DNA of 64,000 nucleotides, taken from Rufibacter immobilis. GTDB taxonomy: Bacteria > Bacteroidota > Bacteroidia > Cytophagales > Hymenobacteraceae. This document shows, piece by piece, positions 51,657-61,734 of the stretch (its first letter is position 1; each line of letters opens with the position of its first letter). The stretch lies in the NCBI RefSeq assembly GCF_003721565.1, contig NZ_RJJE01000017.1, positions 186,001 to 250,000 on the forward strand, written 5' to 3'. The notes under the pieces were generated by a model. It ran no database searches. It saw nothing but the letters and a program-made list of their open reading frames with translations, and was not told the DNA's origin. A program made the translations under genes and the position numbers.

Positions 51657-52454
51657 TTAGGCCGCTTTGGGTACAGACGCTGAAGCGGGAGCTTTGTCCA
51701 GTTCTTTGATTTGGGCCATATAAGCGTTGGGCAGCAGCAGTGTTTTCAAAACCCAGTCCAGCTTGAGCTTCTGGCTGAATTTGTACACCGGCAGCAATGG
51801 CGCCACCAAGGAGACGCGCCCTAACTTGAGCATGGAATTCACGGTTTGGGGCACCACCAGAATTTGGGCCTGCAAAAGCACGTGGTACCGCACCAGCCCC
51901 AAATGTTTTTTGTACTGCCGAAACAGGTCCCGGGTGAAATGGCTCTGGACAAGGTTCTGCTCCAGGTGCTCCTGCCGCATAGTGAGCCAAGCCTGATAAT
52001 CAGTAGGGAGGCCGGTGAGGCCCATGCGGGTGCCCACGCGGGAGAACACTTCAAAAACTTCTTCTTTTTCTAGGAGCGTCAGTTTCCTTTCCAGGAGCTC
52101 ATAAGACCTTATAGAATAATCAATGAGCATGAAGAGCACATCGCGGTACGCCCAGTCTGGGATAGCCATACCGCGCTTGGCTTCCACCCCGGCGTGGATT
52201 TTGGCCATGGTGTCAATGGCCCGGTGGGCCGCGTCCTGCTCTGAGAAAACAATCTGGCGGGCGTAGCCTACGGTGGAGAACAATCGCCCCAGCGGGTCTT
52301 TGGGCAAACGGCCGGTGAAGTAAAGCCAGTCTACCGCTTTGTTCAGTGCGAACTCGGCGGCGGCGCCGGCAAAAATAAAGAGGATGGTATCGCCTTTTCC
52401 CCAGATTTCCCTTACCACAGAGTCTTTCGGTACAAAATAAATCATGGTCTTCAT
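51657..52454 (-). CDS. MpaB-like oxygenase family protein (DUF2236)
   Basis: 265 residues from the ATG at 52454 (MKTMIYFVPKDSVVREIW). The open frame runs 57 residues further upstream, but that part is Ser/Pro-rich and crosses repeat B9, so it is not coding. The start SVVREIWGKGDTILFIFAGAAAEFAL, the block GRLFSTVGYARQIVFSEQDAAHRAI with its motif His, and PTDYQAWLTMRQEHLEQNL are typical of the DUF2236 family, which includes the heme-type oxygenases MpaB and latex-clearing proteins. Role here unknown. It converges with the flavoprotein gene; only 18 bp separate the two stops. Confidence 0.8.
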   Translation of the reverse strand: MKTMIYFVPKDSVVREIWGKGDTILFIFAGAAAEFALNKAVDWLYFTGRLPKDPLGRLFSTVGYARQIVFSEQDAAHRAIDTMAKIHAGVEAKRGMAIPDWAYRDVLFMLIDYSIRSYELLERKLTLLEKEEVFEVFSRVGTRMGLTGLPTDYQAWLTMRQEHLEQNLVQSHFTRDLFRQYKKHLGLVRYHVLLQAQILVVPQTVNSMLKLGRVSLVAPLLPVYKFSQKLKLDWVLKTLLLPNAYMAQIKELDKAPASASVPKAA

Positions 52455-52592
52455 GGAAGCAACAAGTGAGGCGGCACGTGAAGATACGCTGCCGCTACAG
52501 AAACAAGAGCCTGAACTACCGTTTAGTTCCTGTGAGGGCGGCGGTCTTTCCTCTTTGAACGTGGTTGCCGGGCTTACCGGGATAGAACTTGC

Positions 52593-52627
52593 GTTTAGCG
52601 GCTCTTTTTCCTGAATTGGCCTCAAAC
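52593..52627 (+). repeat. Class B element B9
   Basis: A 35-nt copy (GTTTAGCGGCTCTTTTTCC ... GCCTCAAAC) in the divergent gap, 94 bp before the Nudix gene. Its presence helps place the MpaB-like start at 52454. Confidence 0.78.
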
Positions 52628-52720
52628 CAGCGTTTCCCTGAGCAGCTTAATTTTTGTGCACGGATGGGGTAGAGGTACCGAAGAAAAAATTACCTTGCGT
52701 ACCACCATAGCCGCAAACAC

Positions 52721-53119
52721 ATGAAGACCATAGACAAACTTGCCTGGATTGAGATCAAAGACGGCCAGATTCTAAGCACCCGCAGCAAAGGCCGCACCAA
52801 GTACTACTTTCCGGGCGGAAAACGGGAAGCGGAAGAAAGTGACTTTGCGGCTCTGTCCCGGGAAATTGCCGAAGAGCTAACGGTGCAGCTGGTGCCCGAA
52901 ACGGTCAACTACTTCGGGACTTTCCGGGCCCAGGCCGACCAGCACCCCGAGGGCGTGGAAGTGAAAATGACCTGCTACACCGGCCACTATACCGGCACCA
53001 TACAGGCCGCCAGCGAGATTGAGGAAGTGGTGTGGTTAACCTACGCCGACCGGGAGAAGGTGTCGGCGGTGGACCAGATTATCTTTGACTGGCTGAACGC
53101 CGAAGGTTTGCTGAACTGA
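52721..53119 (+). CDS. Nudix hydrolase
   Basis: 132 residues. The Nudix box is complete: GGKREAEESDF then AALSREIAEELTV, matching G-x5-E-x7-REUxEExGU except the final glycine position. The lead-in RSKGRTKYYFPGG is usual. The family cleaves nucleoside diphosphates linked to another moiety; this substrate cannot be told. Cytoplasmic, single gene, followed by A11 and a very long hairpin. Confidence 0.92.
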   Translation: MKTIDKLAWIEIKDGQILSTRSKGRTKYYFPGGKREAEESDFAALSREIAEELTVQLVPETVNYFGTFRAQADQHPEGVEVKMTCYTGHYTGTIQAASEIEEVVWLTYADREKVSAVDQIIFDWLNAEGLLN

Positions 53120-53137
53120 TCTAACTTGGGCCGTTGC

Positions 53138-53173
53138 GTTTAGGGGCTCTTTTTCAAAAAACAGGCTCTAAAC
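53138..53173 (+). repeat. Class A/B intermediate element A11
   Basis: The left arm is class A (GTTTAGGGGCTCTTTTT). The right arm is GGCTCTAAAC, resembling class B. Its last bases are shared with the hairpin at 53172-53226. Confidence 0.8.
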
Positions 53174-53226
53174 GCTACAAAATACGGAGGCACCCCATTC
53201 CCGGGTGCCTCCGTATTTTGTAGCGT
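53172..53226 (+). terminator. Very long terminator after the Nudix gene
   Basis: The arms CGCTACAAAATACGGAGGCA and CCC, with complement, make a stem of about 23-26 bp with a 5-nt loop, followed by GTTTTTTG. The first arm starts inside the end of element A11. Confidence 0.8.
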
Positions 53227-53309
53227 TTTTTGATTTAAGCGCGGTACAAGGAGACTGGGCCACATGAGGAGCCTGTCTGTAAATGCTGCCTACCGGTTAC
53301 CCACTCAGT

Positions 53310-54140
53310 TCACTTCCGTTGCCTTTTCTGCATGGGCTGTGGACTGAAGAAATGGTTGAGGGGGCCGTGGCCTTCACCGGTTTTCACATCTTTGCCTTGA
53401 TCAATGGCCTGGTACACGTAGTGGCGGGCGTGCAGTATTGCCTCAACCGTAGGGAATCCCTGGGCTAAATAGGCCGCAATGGCCGAGGAGAGGGTACAGC
53501 CGGTACCGTGGGTGTTCTGGCTTTGAATGGCGGCAGACTCGTACACGTGCCCTTCACCTTGCCGCGGAAGGTACACATCAAAAAGCCTGGCCCCCTTCAA
53601 ATGACCTCCTTTGAGTAGCACTGAGCGGCACCCGGTGTGTAGAAGCTCTTGGGCGGCCGCCTGCATTTCTTCCACGTTTTGGATGGACATTCCCGTCAGA
53701 AGCTGGGCTTCATCCAGATTGGGGGTAATCACCAGGGCCAGCGGGAAAAGTTCCTGCTGCAGTAGTGCGATGGTCTCCTCTTTGATGAGCGGATCACCGC
53801 TGCTGGCTACCATAACCGGGTCTATCACCACGGGAACCTGGTATTGTTTCAGTTGTGCGGCAATGGCCAGGACTAGCTCCGGGCTGTGCACCATCCCAAT
53901 CTTGATGGCGGCGGGCTTTATGTCGTCCATGACGGCCTTGATCTGGCCTTGCACAACAGACGCAGGAATGCTGTGGATTCCTGTGACACCGCGGGTGTTC
54001 TGTACGGTGACCGCCGTAATGGCCGAGGTCCCGAAGCAACCCAGCGCGGAAAAGGTTTTCAAATCGGCCTGAATGCCGGCTCCGCCGCCGCTGTCTGAGC
54101 CGGCAATGGTGAGCACGGCAGGGTATTGATAGGTTGTCAT
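53310..54140 (-). CDS. thiD: Hydroxymethylpyrimidine (phosphate) kinase
   Basis: 276 residues from the ATG at 54140 (MTTYQYPAVLTIAGSD); the longer frame reads through the riboswitch leader. Ribokinase-fold motifs: AGSDSGGGAGIQADLKTF at the N-terminus, PVVIDPVMVASSGDPL, ITPNLDEAQLLTG, and the anion-hole GTGCTLSSAIAAYLA near the C-terminus. ThiD phosphorylates HMP to HMP-PP for thiamine phosphate synthesis. A TPP riboswitch lies 180 bp upstream, so the gene is turned down when thiamine diphosphate is plentiful. It is separate from the main thi operon. Confidence 0.95.
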   Translation of the reverse strand: MTTYQYPAVLTIAGSDSGGGAGIQADLKTFSALGCFGTSAITAVTVQNTRGVTGIHSIPASVVQGQIKAVMDDIKPAAIKIGMVHSPELVLAIAAQLKQYQVPVVIDPVMVASSGDPLIKEETIALLQQELFPLALVITPNLDEAQLLTGMSIQNVEEMQAAAQELLHTGCRSVLLKGGHLKGARLFDVYLPRQGEGHVYESAAIQSQNTHGTGCTLSSAIAAYLAQGFPTVEAILHARHYVYQAIDQGKDVKTGEGHGPLNHFFSPQPMQKRQRK

Positions 54141-54320
54141 AAGCTTTCTCACGTCAGATCCTGAGTTTCCCGGCCGCTCAGGCAGAATCACGTCGCGTAT
54201 GTGCGCAGACTGATCCAGATGAGTACCCGTTTGGGTGGGCGGCAAGGATGTGGCTCAGGAGCCTTCGGAGAGGAGGTAGAATTGAAAAGAGAGAAGGCTT
54301 GCAAAAGTGCTTCCGTGCTT

Positions 54321-54393
54321 TTCCCTACGCCAGTATGACCTGGATCAGGTTCAAAGGGTACTGTCTCAGCTCCTGTGTAGGAACGCCCCTAAA
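54321..54393 (-). ncRNA. TPP riboswitch (thiD leader)
   Basis: Read on the minus strand it has the THI-box signature: GGGGCG, GCTGAGACAGTACCC, TTTGAACCTGATCC, then the paired turn and GGCGTAGGGAA. It lies 180 bp upstream of thiD. Confidence 0.93.
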
Positions 54394-54643
54394 GCCGCTT
54401 CTAAGGTAGTGAATATTTTCTTCAAATGAGACACCTATGGTAGGGAATCCTCTGAGACTCCTGTTCGTCCTTGCTTTTCCGTTTAGGGGCTGCTTTTCTA
54501 AAATAAGCCCCTAAACGGAAAGGCGAGGAATATTATACATGAGCTTTCATCCTTCTGTATTTCAGTGGATTGGGGTAATGTGTCTTATGGCTATTCTTAC
54601 TTCTGGCCTCAATGAAGTATCTTGATCGCCTATAGCCACAGCC
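54394..54643. other. Divergent region between thiD riboswitch and TenI-like gene
   Basis: 250 bp holding A12 and presumably both promoters. No gene. Confidence 0.45.
54474..54523. repeat. Class A palindromic element A12
   Basis: Core 54481-54516 with CT centre and one internal mismatch, plus seven private pairs including a wobble. It is the only class A copy not downstream of a gene: both neighbours point away. Confidence 0.85.
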
Positions 54644-55270
54644 ATGTCTTTCCATCCGTTTCAGATTGTTGTTGTTACGCCAGATATTCCTTTGCAGAAG
54701 CAGGCAGGTTTTTGGCGGCCTCTGTTAGAAGCCGGGGCAGATTACCTGTATCTGCGGAGCCCCATAGTGTTGCCTGAAGAGAAAGTGCTCCTGAGAAATC
54801 TTTTAGATCATGGGTATGCTGACCGTTTGATTCTACCGATGGCTTCCGCCGGAGAGTTAGGGCCTGGTGGAGCAGGTTACCGGCATGTAAAGGAATGGGA
54901 GCGGATAAACCATGAGCAGGAATATAAGCCAGGAGTGGTCTATTCTACCTCAGTGCATGCCCTGGCAGACCTGCCCCATTTACAAGCTGTGTTTAAGATG
55001 GTTTTTTACAGTCCGCTGTTTCCCAGCATCAGCAAGGAAGGATACAGACCAAGCGCAGAGCTGTCCGTGATTCAAGAAGAATGGCAAGCACTGAAGGCTC
55101 AAACAACTTCTTTACCGAAAGTGATAGGTCTAGGCGGAATCACCGCGGCTAATATTCTTCAGGTAAAGCAAGCCGGTTTTGATGGGGCCGCTTTGCTGGG
55201 AGCTGTTTGGCAGGCCCCTGATCCGGTGCACGCGCTGCGCTCCATCAAAGCGGCGCTAACGGAGGTTTAA
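54644..55270 (+). CDS. Thiamine phosphate synthase family protein (TenI/ThiE-like)
   Basis: 208 residues with the ThiE/TenI barrel pattern, e.g. IVVVTPDIPLQKQAGFW, EAGADYLYLRSP, VVYSTSVHALADL, FYSPLFPSISKEGY, VIGLGGITAANILQVKQAGFDGAALLGAVW. It lacks the ThiE phosphate and pyrimidine motifs seen in the other copy at 58440, so it is more likely TenI-like (thiazole tautomerase) than a true synthase. It is on the opposite strand to the thi operon, and its last 15 bp overlap the end of thiF. Confidence 0.8.
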   Translation: MSFHPFQIVVVTPDIPLQKQAGFWRPLLEAGADYLYLRSPIVLPEEKVLLRNLLDHGYADRLILPMASAGELGPGGAGYRHVKEWERINHEQEYKPGVVYSTSVHALADLPHLQAVFKMVFYSPLFPSISKEGYRPSAELSVIQEEWQALKAQTTSLPKVIGLGGITAANILQVKQAGFDGAALLGAVWQAPDPVHALRSIKAALTEV

Positions 55271-56359
55271 ACCGCTTACCTTCTCAAACTGCTCCGGCGT
55301 TAAGGCGTTCAGGCCACCGGTTAGGTTATACAGGTTCGTAAATCCGTTTTTCTGCAAGATCTGGCAGGCCTTCCTGCTTCGCAGGCCGCTCTGGCAATGC
55401 ACCAGCAAGGGTAAGCCAGTGCCAATCAAATGCCACTTCTCCTCTAATGACGATAACGGGAATAACTGCCCGCCAATGTTTTGCCGCTGGTACTCGTCTT
55501 CCTCCCTAACATCTAAAACAGTAAAAGTTTCGCCCCTATTTAACCTGCTCAGGAACTCAGTAAAAGCAATTTCCTGAATAGGTACATCACATAGCAGGGT
55601 ATGCTGGGGTAGTTCTTGGATGTTCAGGTTATCCGGATTTAAACCGAAAACATAGGTGTTAAACTGAAGGGTAAGCGCATGAAGAAGTAGAAGCTTTCCT
55701 GTGGCCACCTCACCGATGCCTGTAATTACTTTGATGGCTTCATTGGCCATAAGGCAACCCACTAAACCAGGCAAAACCCCCAGCACCCCCACTTCTGAGC
55801 AGGAGGCCAGGTCGCTGGCCTCGGGGTACAGGCAGCGGTAAGTTGGGCCGCCCCGGTAATTGAAGACGCTTACCTGCCCCTCAAACTTGAAAATAGAACC
55901 AAAGACCAGCGGCTTGTGCAGCATCACGCAGGCATCATTGACCAGATATCTGGTAGTGAAGTTATCTGAACCGTCTATTACCAGATCATACTCGCGCATG
56001 ATTTTTAGTGCATTCTGGGATTGAAGCTGAACCGGGTGGCTAATGATAGAGATATAGGGATTCTGCGCCAGCAGCCTTTCTTTGGCGGCATCGGCCTTTA
56101 AGCTGCCTACATCTGAGGTGGAGAAGAGAATCTGCCGTTGCAGATTGCTTTCCTCTACCCGGTCAAAATCAATAATGCCTAGGGTACCCACTCCGGCTGC
56201 CGCCAGATACTGTAACACCGGGCAGCCCAGGCCGCCCGCCCCAATGACCAGCACTTTGGCGGCTTTCAGTTTCTGCTGGCCCGCCAAACCAATCTCCGGC
56301 AAGATCAGGTGACGGGAGTAGCGGTTGGTTTCTTCAGGGGTGAGTGTTGCGGCAGACAT
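55256..56359 (-). CDS. thiF: ThiF/MoeB-type adenylyltransferase with rhodanese domain
   Basis: 367 residues. The E1-like domain (about 10-245) has the ATP-binding VLVIGAGGLGCPVLQYLAAAGVG, the Arg-finger region ESNLQRQILF, DLVIDGSDNFTTRYLVND and the Cys in SCSEVGVLGVLPG (about 187) that may accept sulfur. The C-terminal rhodanese domain (about 262-360) has active-site Cys in HCQSGLRSRKAC (about 322). It would adenylate ThiS and pass sulfur to it; a MoeB role in molybdopterin is the alternative. Odd: MoeB-type zinc ligands are missing. The usual CxxC is TYRC, and no second CxxC is present. Last gene of the thi operon. Confidence 0.88.
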   Translation of the reverse strand: MSAATLTPEETNRYSRHLILPEIGLAGQQKLKAAKVLVIGAGGLGCPVLQYLAAAGVGTLGIIDFDRVEESNLQRQILFSTSDVGSLKADAAKERLLAQNPYISIISHPVQLQSQNALKIMREYDLVIDGSDNFTTRYLVNDACVMLHKPLVFGSIFKFEGQVSVFNYRGGPTYRCLYPEASDLASCSEVGVLGVLPGLVGCLMANEAIKVITGIGEVATGKLLLLHALTLQFNTYVFGLNPDNLNIQELPQHTLLCDVPIQEIAFTEFLSRLNRGETFTVLDVREEDEYQRQNIGGQLFPLSSLEEKWHLIGTGLPLLVHCQSGLRSRKACQILQKNGFTNLYNLTGGLNALTPEQFEKVSGLNLR

Positions 56360-56368
56360 AAATCTAGA

Positions 56369-57502
56369 TTACTTTACTTGAAAGGAACGGTCCCAGTCTT
56401 TCCAGACAGGCTCATAGCCTTGGCGGCGAATCATTTGGGCAATTTCCTGGGGTGAGCGTTCATCAGAGATCTCAAACTGCTCCAGTGATTGTGGCTCCAC
56501 GGCATAGCCGCCGGGGTTAGTTTTGGAACCTGCGCTAATGCTGGTGATCCCCAGTTTGATGACATGGTCACGGAAGCGTTCACTTTCGCGGGTGGAGAGG
56601 GAGAGTTCCACTTCTTCTTTCAGCAGACGGTAAGCGCAGATCAATTGCACCAGTTCCTTGTCCGTCATGTAGGTGTTGAAACTCTTCAAAGCGCTTTGTT
56701 CTGAGGTGCCTACCTCAATAGGCCTTAGCCGGGGGAAAGAGATGCTGTACTTTGTCTGCCAATAGGTTTTCTCCAGATAGTCCAGGTGCAGGGCGGTGTA
56801 GAAGCAGTCGGTGCGCCAGTCTTCCAGGCCTATGAGTACACCAAGCCCCATTTTGTAGATTCCTGCTTTGCCTAAGCGGTCTGGCGTACTGAGCCGGTAA
56901 GAAAAGTTTGACTTCTTGCCTTTGGGGTGATGCAGCTTGTAGTTCTCCTGGTGGTAGGTTTCCTGGTACACCAGCACCGTATGCAGCCCTGCCTCCATGA
57001 GCACTTCATACGCATCCTGATCCAGTGGCTGCACCTCCATGGAAATATGCGCGAAATGAGGCCTGATCAGTTCAATGGCATTCTTCAGGTAAGGAACGCC
57101 TACGGTGTGGTTGGCTTCGCCCGTCACCAGCAACACATGATCATAGCCCATCTCCTTCAGTACCGCTACCTCTTGCAGAATCTCAGTATCGGTGAGGGTG
57201 CGGCGCGGGATCTTATTGTCCAGGCTGAAGGCGCAGTAAGTGCAGATATTCTGGCATTCATTGGAAAGGTAAAGGGGCGCGTACATCTGTAAAGTTTTCC
57301 CAAACCGTTTTTGGGTTGCCAGGTGGCTCAGCTGGGCCATCTGCTCCAGGTAAGTCAAGGCGGCAGGGGAAACCAGCGCCTTAAAGTCCTCCAAAGAGCG
57401 TTTAGGTTTAAGCAAAGCACGTTCTACATCTGCGGCGGTTTTGCTGTAGATGCTGCGCTTCACCTCATCCCAGGAGTATTGATGAAAAACTGATTCAAAC
57501 AC
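56369..57502 (-). CDS. thiH: 2-iminoacetate synthase (radical SAM)
   Basis: 377 residues. The radical-SAM cluster motif is NECQNICTYCAFS (CxxxCxxC, about residue 82-90). It splits tyrosine to dehydroglycine for thiazole formation. Start is GTG at 57502: an in-frame stop lies just upstream, so no ATG is possible. Other family blocks are HVLLVTGEANHTVGVPYL, METVLVYQETYH-like (LHTVLVYQETYHQENY) and SAGSKTNPGGY. Use of ThiH rather than the oxygen-dependent ThiO implies some low-oxygen or protected operation. thiF follows 9 nt later. Confidence 0.95.
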   Translation of the reverse strand: MFESVFHQYSWDEVKRSIYSKTAADVERALLKPKRSLEDFKALVSPAALTYLEQMAQLSHLATQKRFGKTLQMYAPLYLSNECQNICTYCAFSLDNKIPRRTLTDTEILQEVAVLKEMGYDHVLLVTGEANHTVGVPYLKNAIELIRPHFAHISMEVQPLDQDAYEVLMEAGLHTVLVYQETYHQENYKLHHPKGKKSNFSYRLSTPDRLGKAGIYKMGLGVLIGLEDWRTDCFYTALHLDYLEKTYWQTKYSISFPRLRPIEVGTSEQSALKSFNTYMTDKELVQLICAYRLLKEEVELSLSTRESERFRDHVIKLGITSISAGSKTNPGGYAVEPQSLEQFEISDERSPQEIAQMIRRQGYEPVWKDWDRSFQVK

Positions 57503-57510
57503 AGACTTTT

Positions 57511-57544
57511 AATTAAGAATTAGGAATTAGAAATTAAGAATTAA
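57511..57544. repeat. Short AT-rich tandem repeat
   Basis: AATTAAGAATTAGGAATT then AGAAATTAAGAATTAAG: about four copies of a 7-9 nt ATTAAGA/ATTAGGA unit just upstream of thiH, in the 162-bp gap to thiG. Confidence 0.6.
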
Positions 57545-57664
57545 GGCAGTACCTTTTGAGCTAGATGAGTCAAACTATCTGTGGTATGTCCCCCTTCAAA
57601 GGAGGACGGAATGCGTGCAGATCTAAACCACATCTAAACTCTGCTTCTAATTCAGGGCTTTTGA

Positions 57665-58438
57665 TTAATCAAGAAATGCAGTTAAAGGACTGCTGGCTTC
57701 GGCATGGGAGCGGGGTTGGGCTAGCTTGGCCTCGTAAGCCATTCTTCCGGCCTCCACGGCCAGTTTAAAGGCCTGCGCCATTTTAACAGGGTCTTCAGAT
57801 ACGGCAATGGCTGTGTTCACCAGTACAGCATCTGCGCCTAGTTCCATGGCTTCTGCGGCGTGGGAGGGAGCGCCAATGCCGGCGTCTACCACCACGGGTA
57901 TTTTGCTTTGCTCAATGATGATTTCCAGCAGATCACGGGTGCGCAGGCCTTTGTTGGAGCCGATGGGGGCACCCAAAGGCATTACCGCTGCGGTGCCGGC
58001 TTCCTCCAGATGCTTGCAAAGAACCGGGTCCGCGTGGATGTAGGGCAGCACAATGAAGTCCAGCTTTACCAGTTCTTCGGCGGCTTTGAGGGTTTCAATA
58101 GGGTCTGGTAACAGGTACTTAGGGTCTGGATGGATTTCCAGTTTCAGCCAGTTGGTCTCCAGAGCCTCACGGGCAAGTTGCGCCGCAAAGATGGCTTCTT
58201 TGGCGGTGCGAACGCCGGAGGTGTTGGGCAGCAAGTTAAACTGCGCATGGGACAGATGGCTGAGGATATCATCCTGGTCGTCGGCCAGGTCTACTCTTTT
58301 AAGAGCCACGGTGACCAGCTCAGAACCAGAAGCCAACAGAGCTTCCTGCATGGTGGCCGAGGAATGAAACTTGCCCGTTCCCGTAAACAGGCGGGACTGG
58401 AACGTTTTATCTGCTATGGTAAGGGGAGAAGAGAACAT
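57665..58438 (-). CDS. thiG: Thiazole synthase
   Basis: 257 residues from the ATG at 58438 ([24 protein letters not shown]); the longer frame overlaps thiE in another frame. ThiG features are LFTGTGKF, the Schiff-base Lys in [23 protein letters not shown], and the phosphate-binding [32 protein letters not shown]. It joins dehydroglycine, DXP and ThiS-carried sulfur into the thiazole. Only one base separates its start from the thiE stop. Confidence 0.96.
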   Translation of the reverse strand: MFSSPLTIADKTFQSRLFTGTGKFHSSATMQEALLASGSELVTVALKRVDLADDQDDILSHLSHAQFNLLPNTSGVRTAKEAIFAAQLAREALETNWLKLEIHPDPKYLLPDPIETLKAAEELVKLDFIVLPYIHADPVLCKHLEEAGTAAVMPLGAPIGSNKGLRTRDLLEIIIEQSKIPVVVDAGIGAPSHAAEAMELGADAVLVNTAIAVSEDPVKMAQAFKLAVEAGRMAYEAKLAQPRSHAEASSPLTAFLD

Positions 58439-58439
58439 C

Positions 58440-59096
58440 TTACGCTTGTGTGAATGGGTGAGTAGTAGTTGATTCTTCCAAAGCTTGCCACAACGCCTGC
58501 ACAGCTGCGGCCGCGTTATCGCTTTTGTTGATGACCGAGGATACCGCAATACCGTGCAGACCCGCTGCGAGCAAATCAGGGACATCTGCGGCGGTTACCC
58601 CGCCAATGGCAAGGAGGGGCTGCGTAATTCCGGCTGCGCGGCACCGGGAAATAATCTTCTGATAGCCTTCTAAGCCCAAAATTGGGCTCAGCTTCTCTTT
58701 GGTGCTGGTAAACCGGAAGGGCCCTACCCCAACGTAGTCAACGCCGGCCGCCGCATGCATCTGAATATCTTCGAAGGTGTTGGCTGTACCGCCAATGATC
58801 ATACCTGGGCCAAGTTGCTTCCGGGCTTCCTTAGTAGACATATCCTGTAAGCCAAGGTGTATACCGTCTGCTCCAATTTCCTGCGCCAGGGCAACATTGT
58901 CATTGATGATCAGCTTGGCTCCGTAGTGTTGGCAAACTGCCTGTGTATCCAGGGCTTCCTGTCTCCAATGATCTGGGGAAACATTTTTTAGGCGCAGCTG
59001 AACCCAATGCACGCCTGCGGCACAGGCTCTGGCCGCTAACTGGGCATGCGTGTAGCCCGCAATATCTTGGGTGATGTAGTGAAGTCTGGAAATCAT
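58440..59096 (-). CDS. thiE: Thiamine phosphate synthase
   Basis: 218 residues with full ThiE motifs: [13 protein letters not shown] (pyrimidine site), [40 protein letters not shown] and [29 protein letters not shown] (phosphate). It couples HMP-PP with the thiazole phosphate. This copy, unlike the TenI-like gene at 54644, keeps all catalytic motifs. It lies about 200 bp after thiC, with A13 in that gap. Confidence 0.95.
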   Translation of the reverse strand: MISRLHYITQDIAGYTHAQLAARACAAGVHWVQLRLKNVSPDHWRQEALDTQAVCQHYGAKLIINDNVALAQEIGADGIHLGLQDMSTKEARKQLGPGMIIGGTANTFEDIQMHAAAGVDYVGVGPFRFTSTKEKLSPILGLEGYQKIISRCRAAGITQPLLAIGGVTAADVPDLLAAGLHGIAVSSVINKSDNAAAAVQALWQALEESTTTHPFTQA

Positions 59097-59225
59097 GGTC
59101 TAGTAAAAAGTGTCCCTTTAACGAAGGCAAAAGGAAATTTAGGTCATCTTCAGGATTGTCAATTTCAGGCGTGAGCGCTTGCTGGTGTTACTAGGTGTCT
59201 GAAAAGAAAGCGCTCTTCTGAGAGG

Positions 59226-59265
59226 CCGTTTAGGGGCTCTTTTTCCAAAAACAGCCCCTAAACGG
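59226..59265 (+). repeat. Class A palindromic element A13, inside the thi operon
   Basis: Core 59228-59263, CC centre, two private pairs. It lies 29 nt beyond the thiC stop and about 130 bp before thiE, so it is probably within the operon transcript. Its centre is opposite in sense to other copies after minus-strand genes. Confidence 0.88.
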
Positions 59266-59294
59266 TGATCTTGAAAACAGGCGTCTGCTACTCT

Positions 59295-61178
<1,884 letters not shown>

Positions 61179-61382
61179 TTAACCACCTTGCGTGGCCTGA
61201 ATAATGGTTACTTTGTCGTTTTCTTGCAAGGGGTAGGTAGACCAGGTGCTCCTGTGAACAATCTGTTGATTGACCGCAACGGCAATGCCTTTCTTCTCCG
61301 CGAACCGGAGCTCAAGCAGTAGGCCAGACAAGGAAGTGCCCGAGGTAAACGGGACTAGTTGATTGTTGACAGAAATTAGCAT
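61179..61382 (-). CDS. thiS: Sulfur carrier protein ThiS
   Basis: 67 residues, ubiquitin-like, ending in the required Gly-Gly (VTIIQATQGG), which ThiF adenylates and converts to a thiocarboxylate. The core FAEKKGIAVAVNQQIVHRSTWSTYPLQENDKVTII is typical. It is the first gene after the TPP riboswitch and heads the order thiS-thiC-thiE-thiG-thiH-thiF. Confidence 0.95.
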   Translation of the reverse strand: MLISVNNQLVPFTSGTSLSGLLLELRFAEKKGIAVAVNQQIVHRSTWSTYPLQENDKVTIIQATQGG

Positions 61383-61472
61383 GGCAGATTTACCTACATG
61401 TAAATGGGTACACCAATGCTTTAAGAGGCAGGAAATGGCAGAATGCCGGATGTGAAATACGGTAGCACACTT

Positions 61473-61540
61473 TTCCCTTCGCAGGCATTATCCTGTTCAG
61501 GTTCCAAGGGTATCATCTCAGCCTTTCGGCACCCCTAAAG
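61473..61540 (-). ncRNA. TPP riboswitch (thi operon leader)
   Basis: Read on the minus strand: CTTTAGGGGTGCC, GGCTGAGATGATACCC, TTGGAACCTGAACAGG, ATAATGCCTGCGAAGGGAA, a close match to the THI box. It lies about 90 bp upstream of thiS. Confidence 0.95.
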
Positions 61541-61647
61541 CGTTTCAAACGTATGGATTTTTTATTCTGAAAACAAAAACTGCTGCCCTTAAATTATTTT
61601 CAGGAGCAGCAGTGGGCGTTGGGTAAATACTGTTTGGCGCTGAAATC
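61541..61647. other. Gap between thi leader and DEAD-box gene end
   Basis: Contains a small hairpin (CTGCTGC / GCAGCAG, 61579-61611). The promoter for the thi operon must lie in or near it. No gene. Confidence 0.4.
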
Positions 61648-61701
61648 CCTGCTTGCGTTTAGGGGCTATTTTTGGAAAAAGAGCCCCTAAACGCAAGCAG
61701 G
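61648..61701 (-). repeat. Class A palindromic element A14 with 9-bp private arms
   Basis: Core 61657-61692, GG centre, nine private pairs (CCTGCTTGC). It is 33 nt beyond the stop of the helicase gene. Confidence 0.92.
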
Positions 61702-61734
61702 CAGCCGGTACCGGGAGTACCGTGAAAGGCCAAA

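Noticed and set aside
52455-52625. N-terminal 57-residue extension of the MpaB-like protein
   Set aside because: It is low-complexity Ser/Pro-rich, crosses repeat B9, and the family start matches the ATG at 52454.
57511-57544. AT-rich tandem repeat as a regulatory site for thiH
   Set aside because: Simple-sequence repeats of this kind are common between genes; there is no sign of a specific protein or RNA structure.
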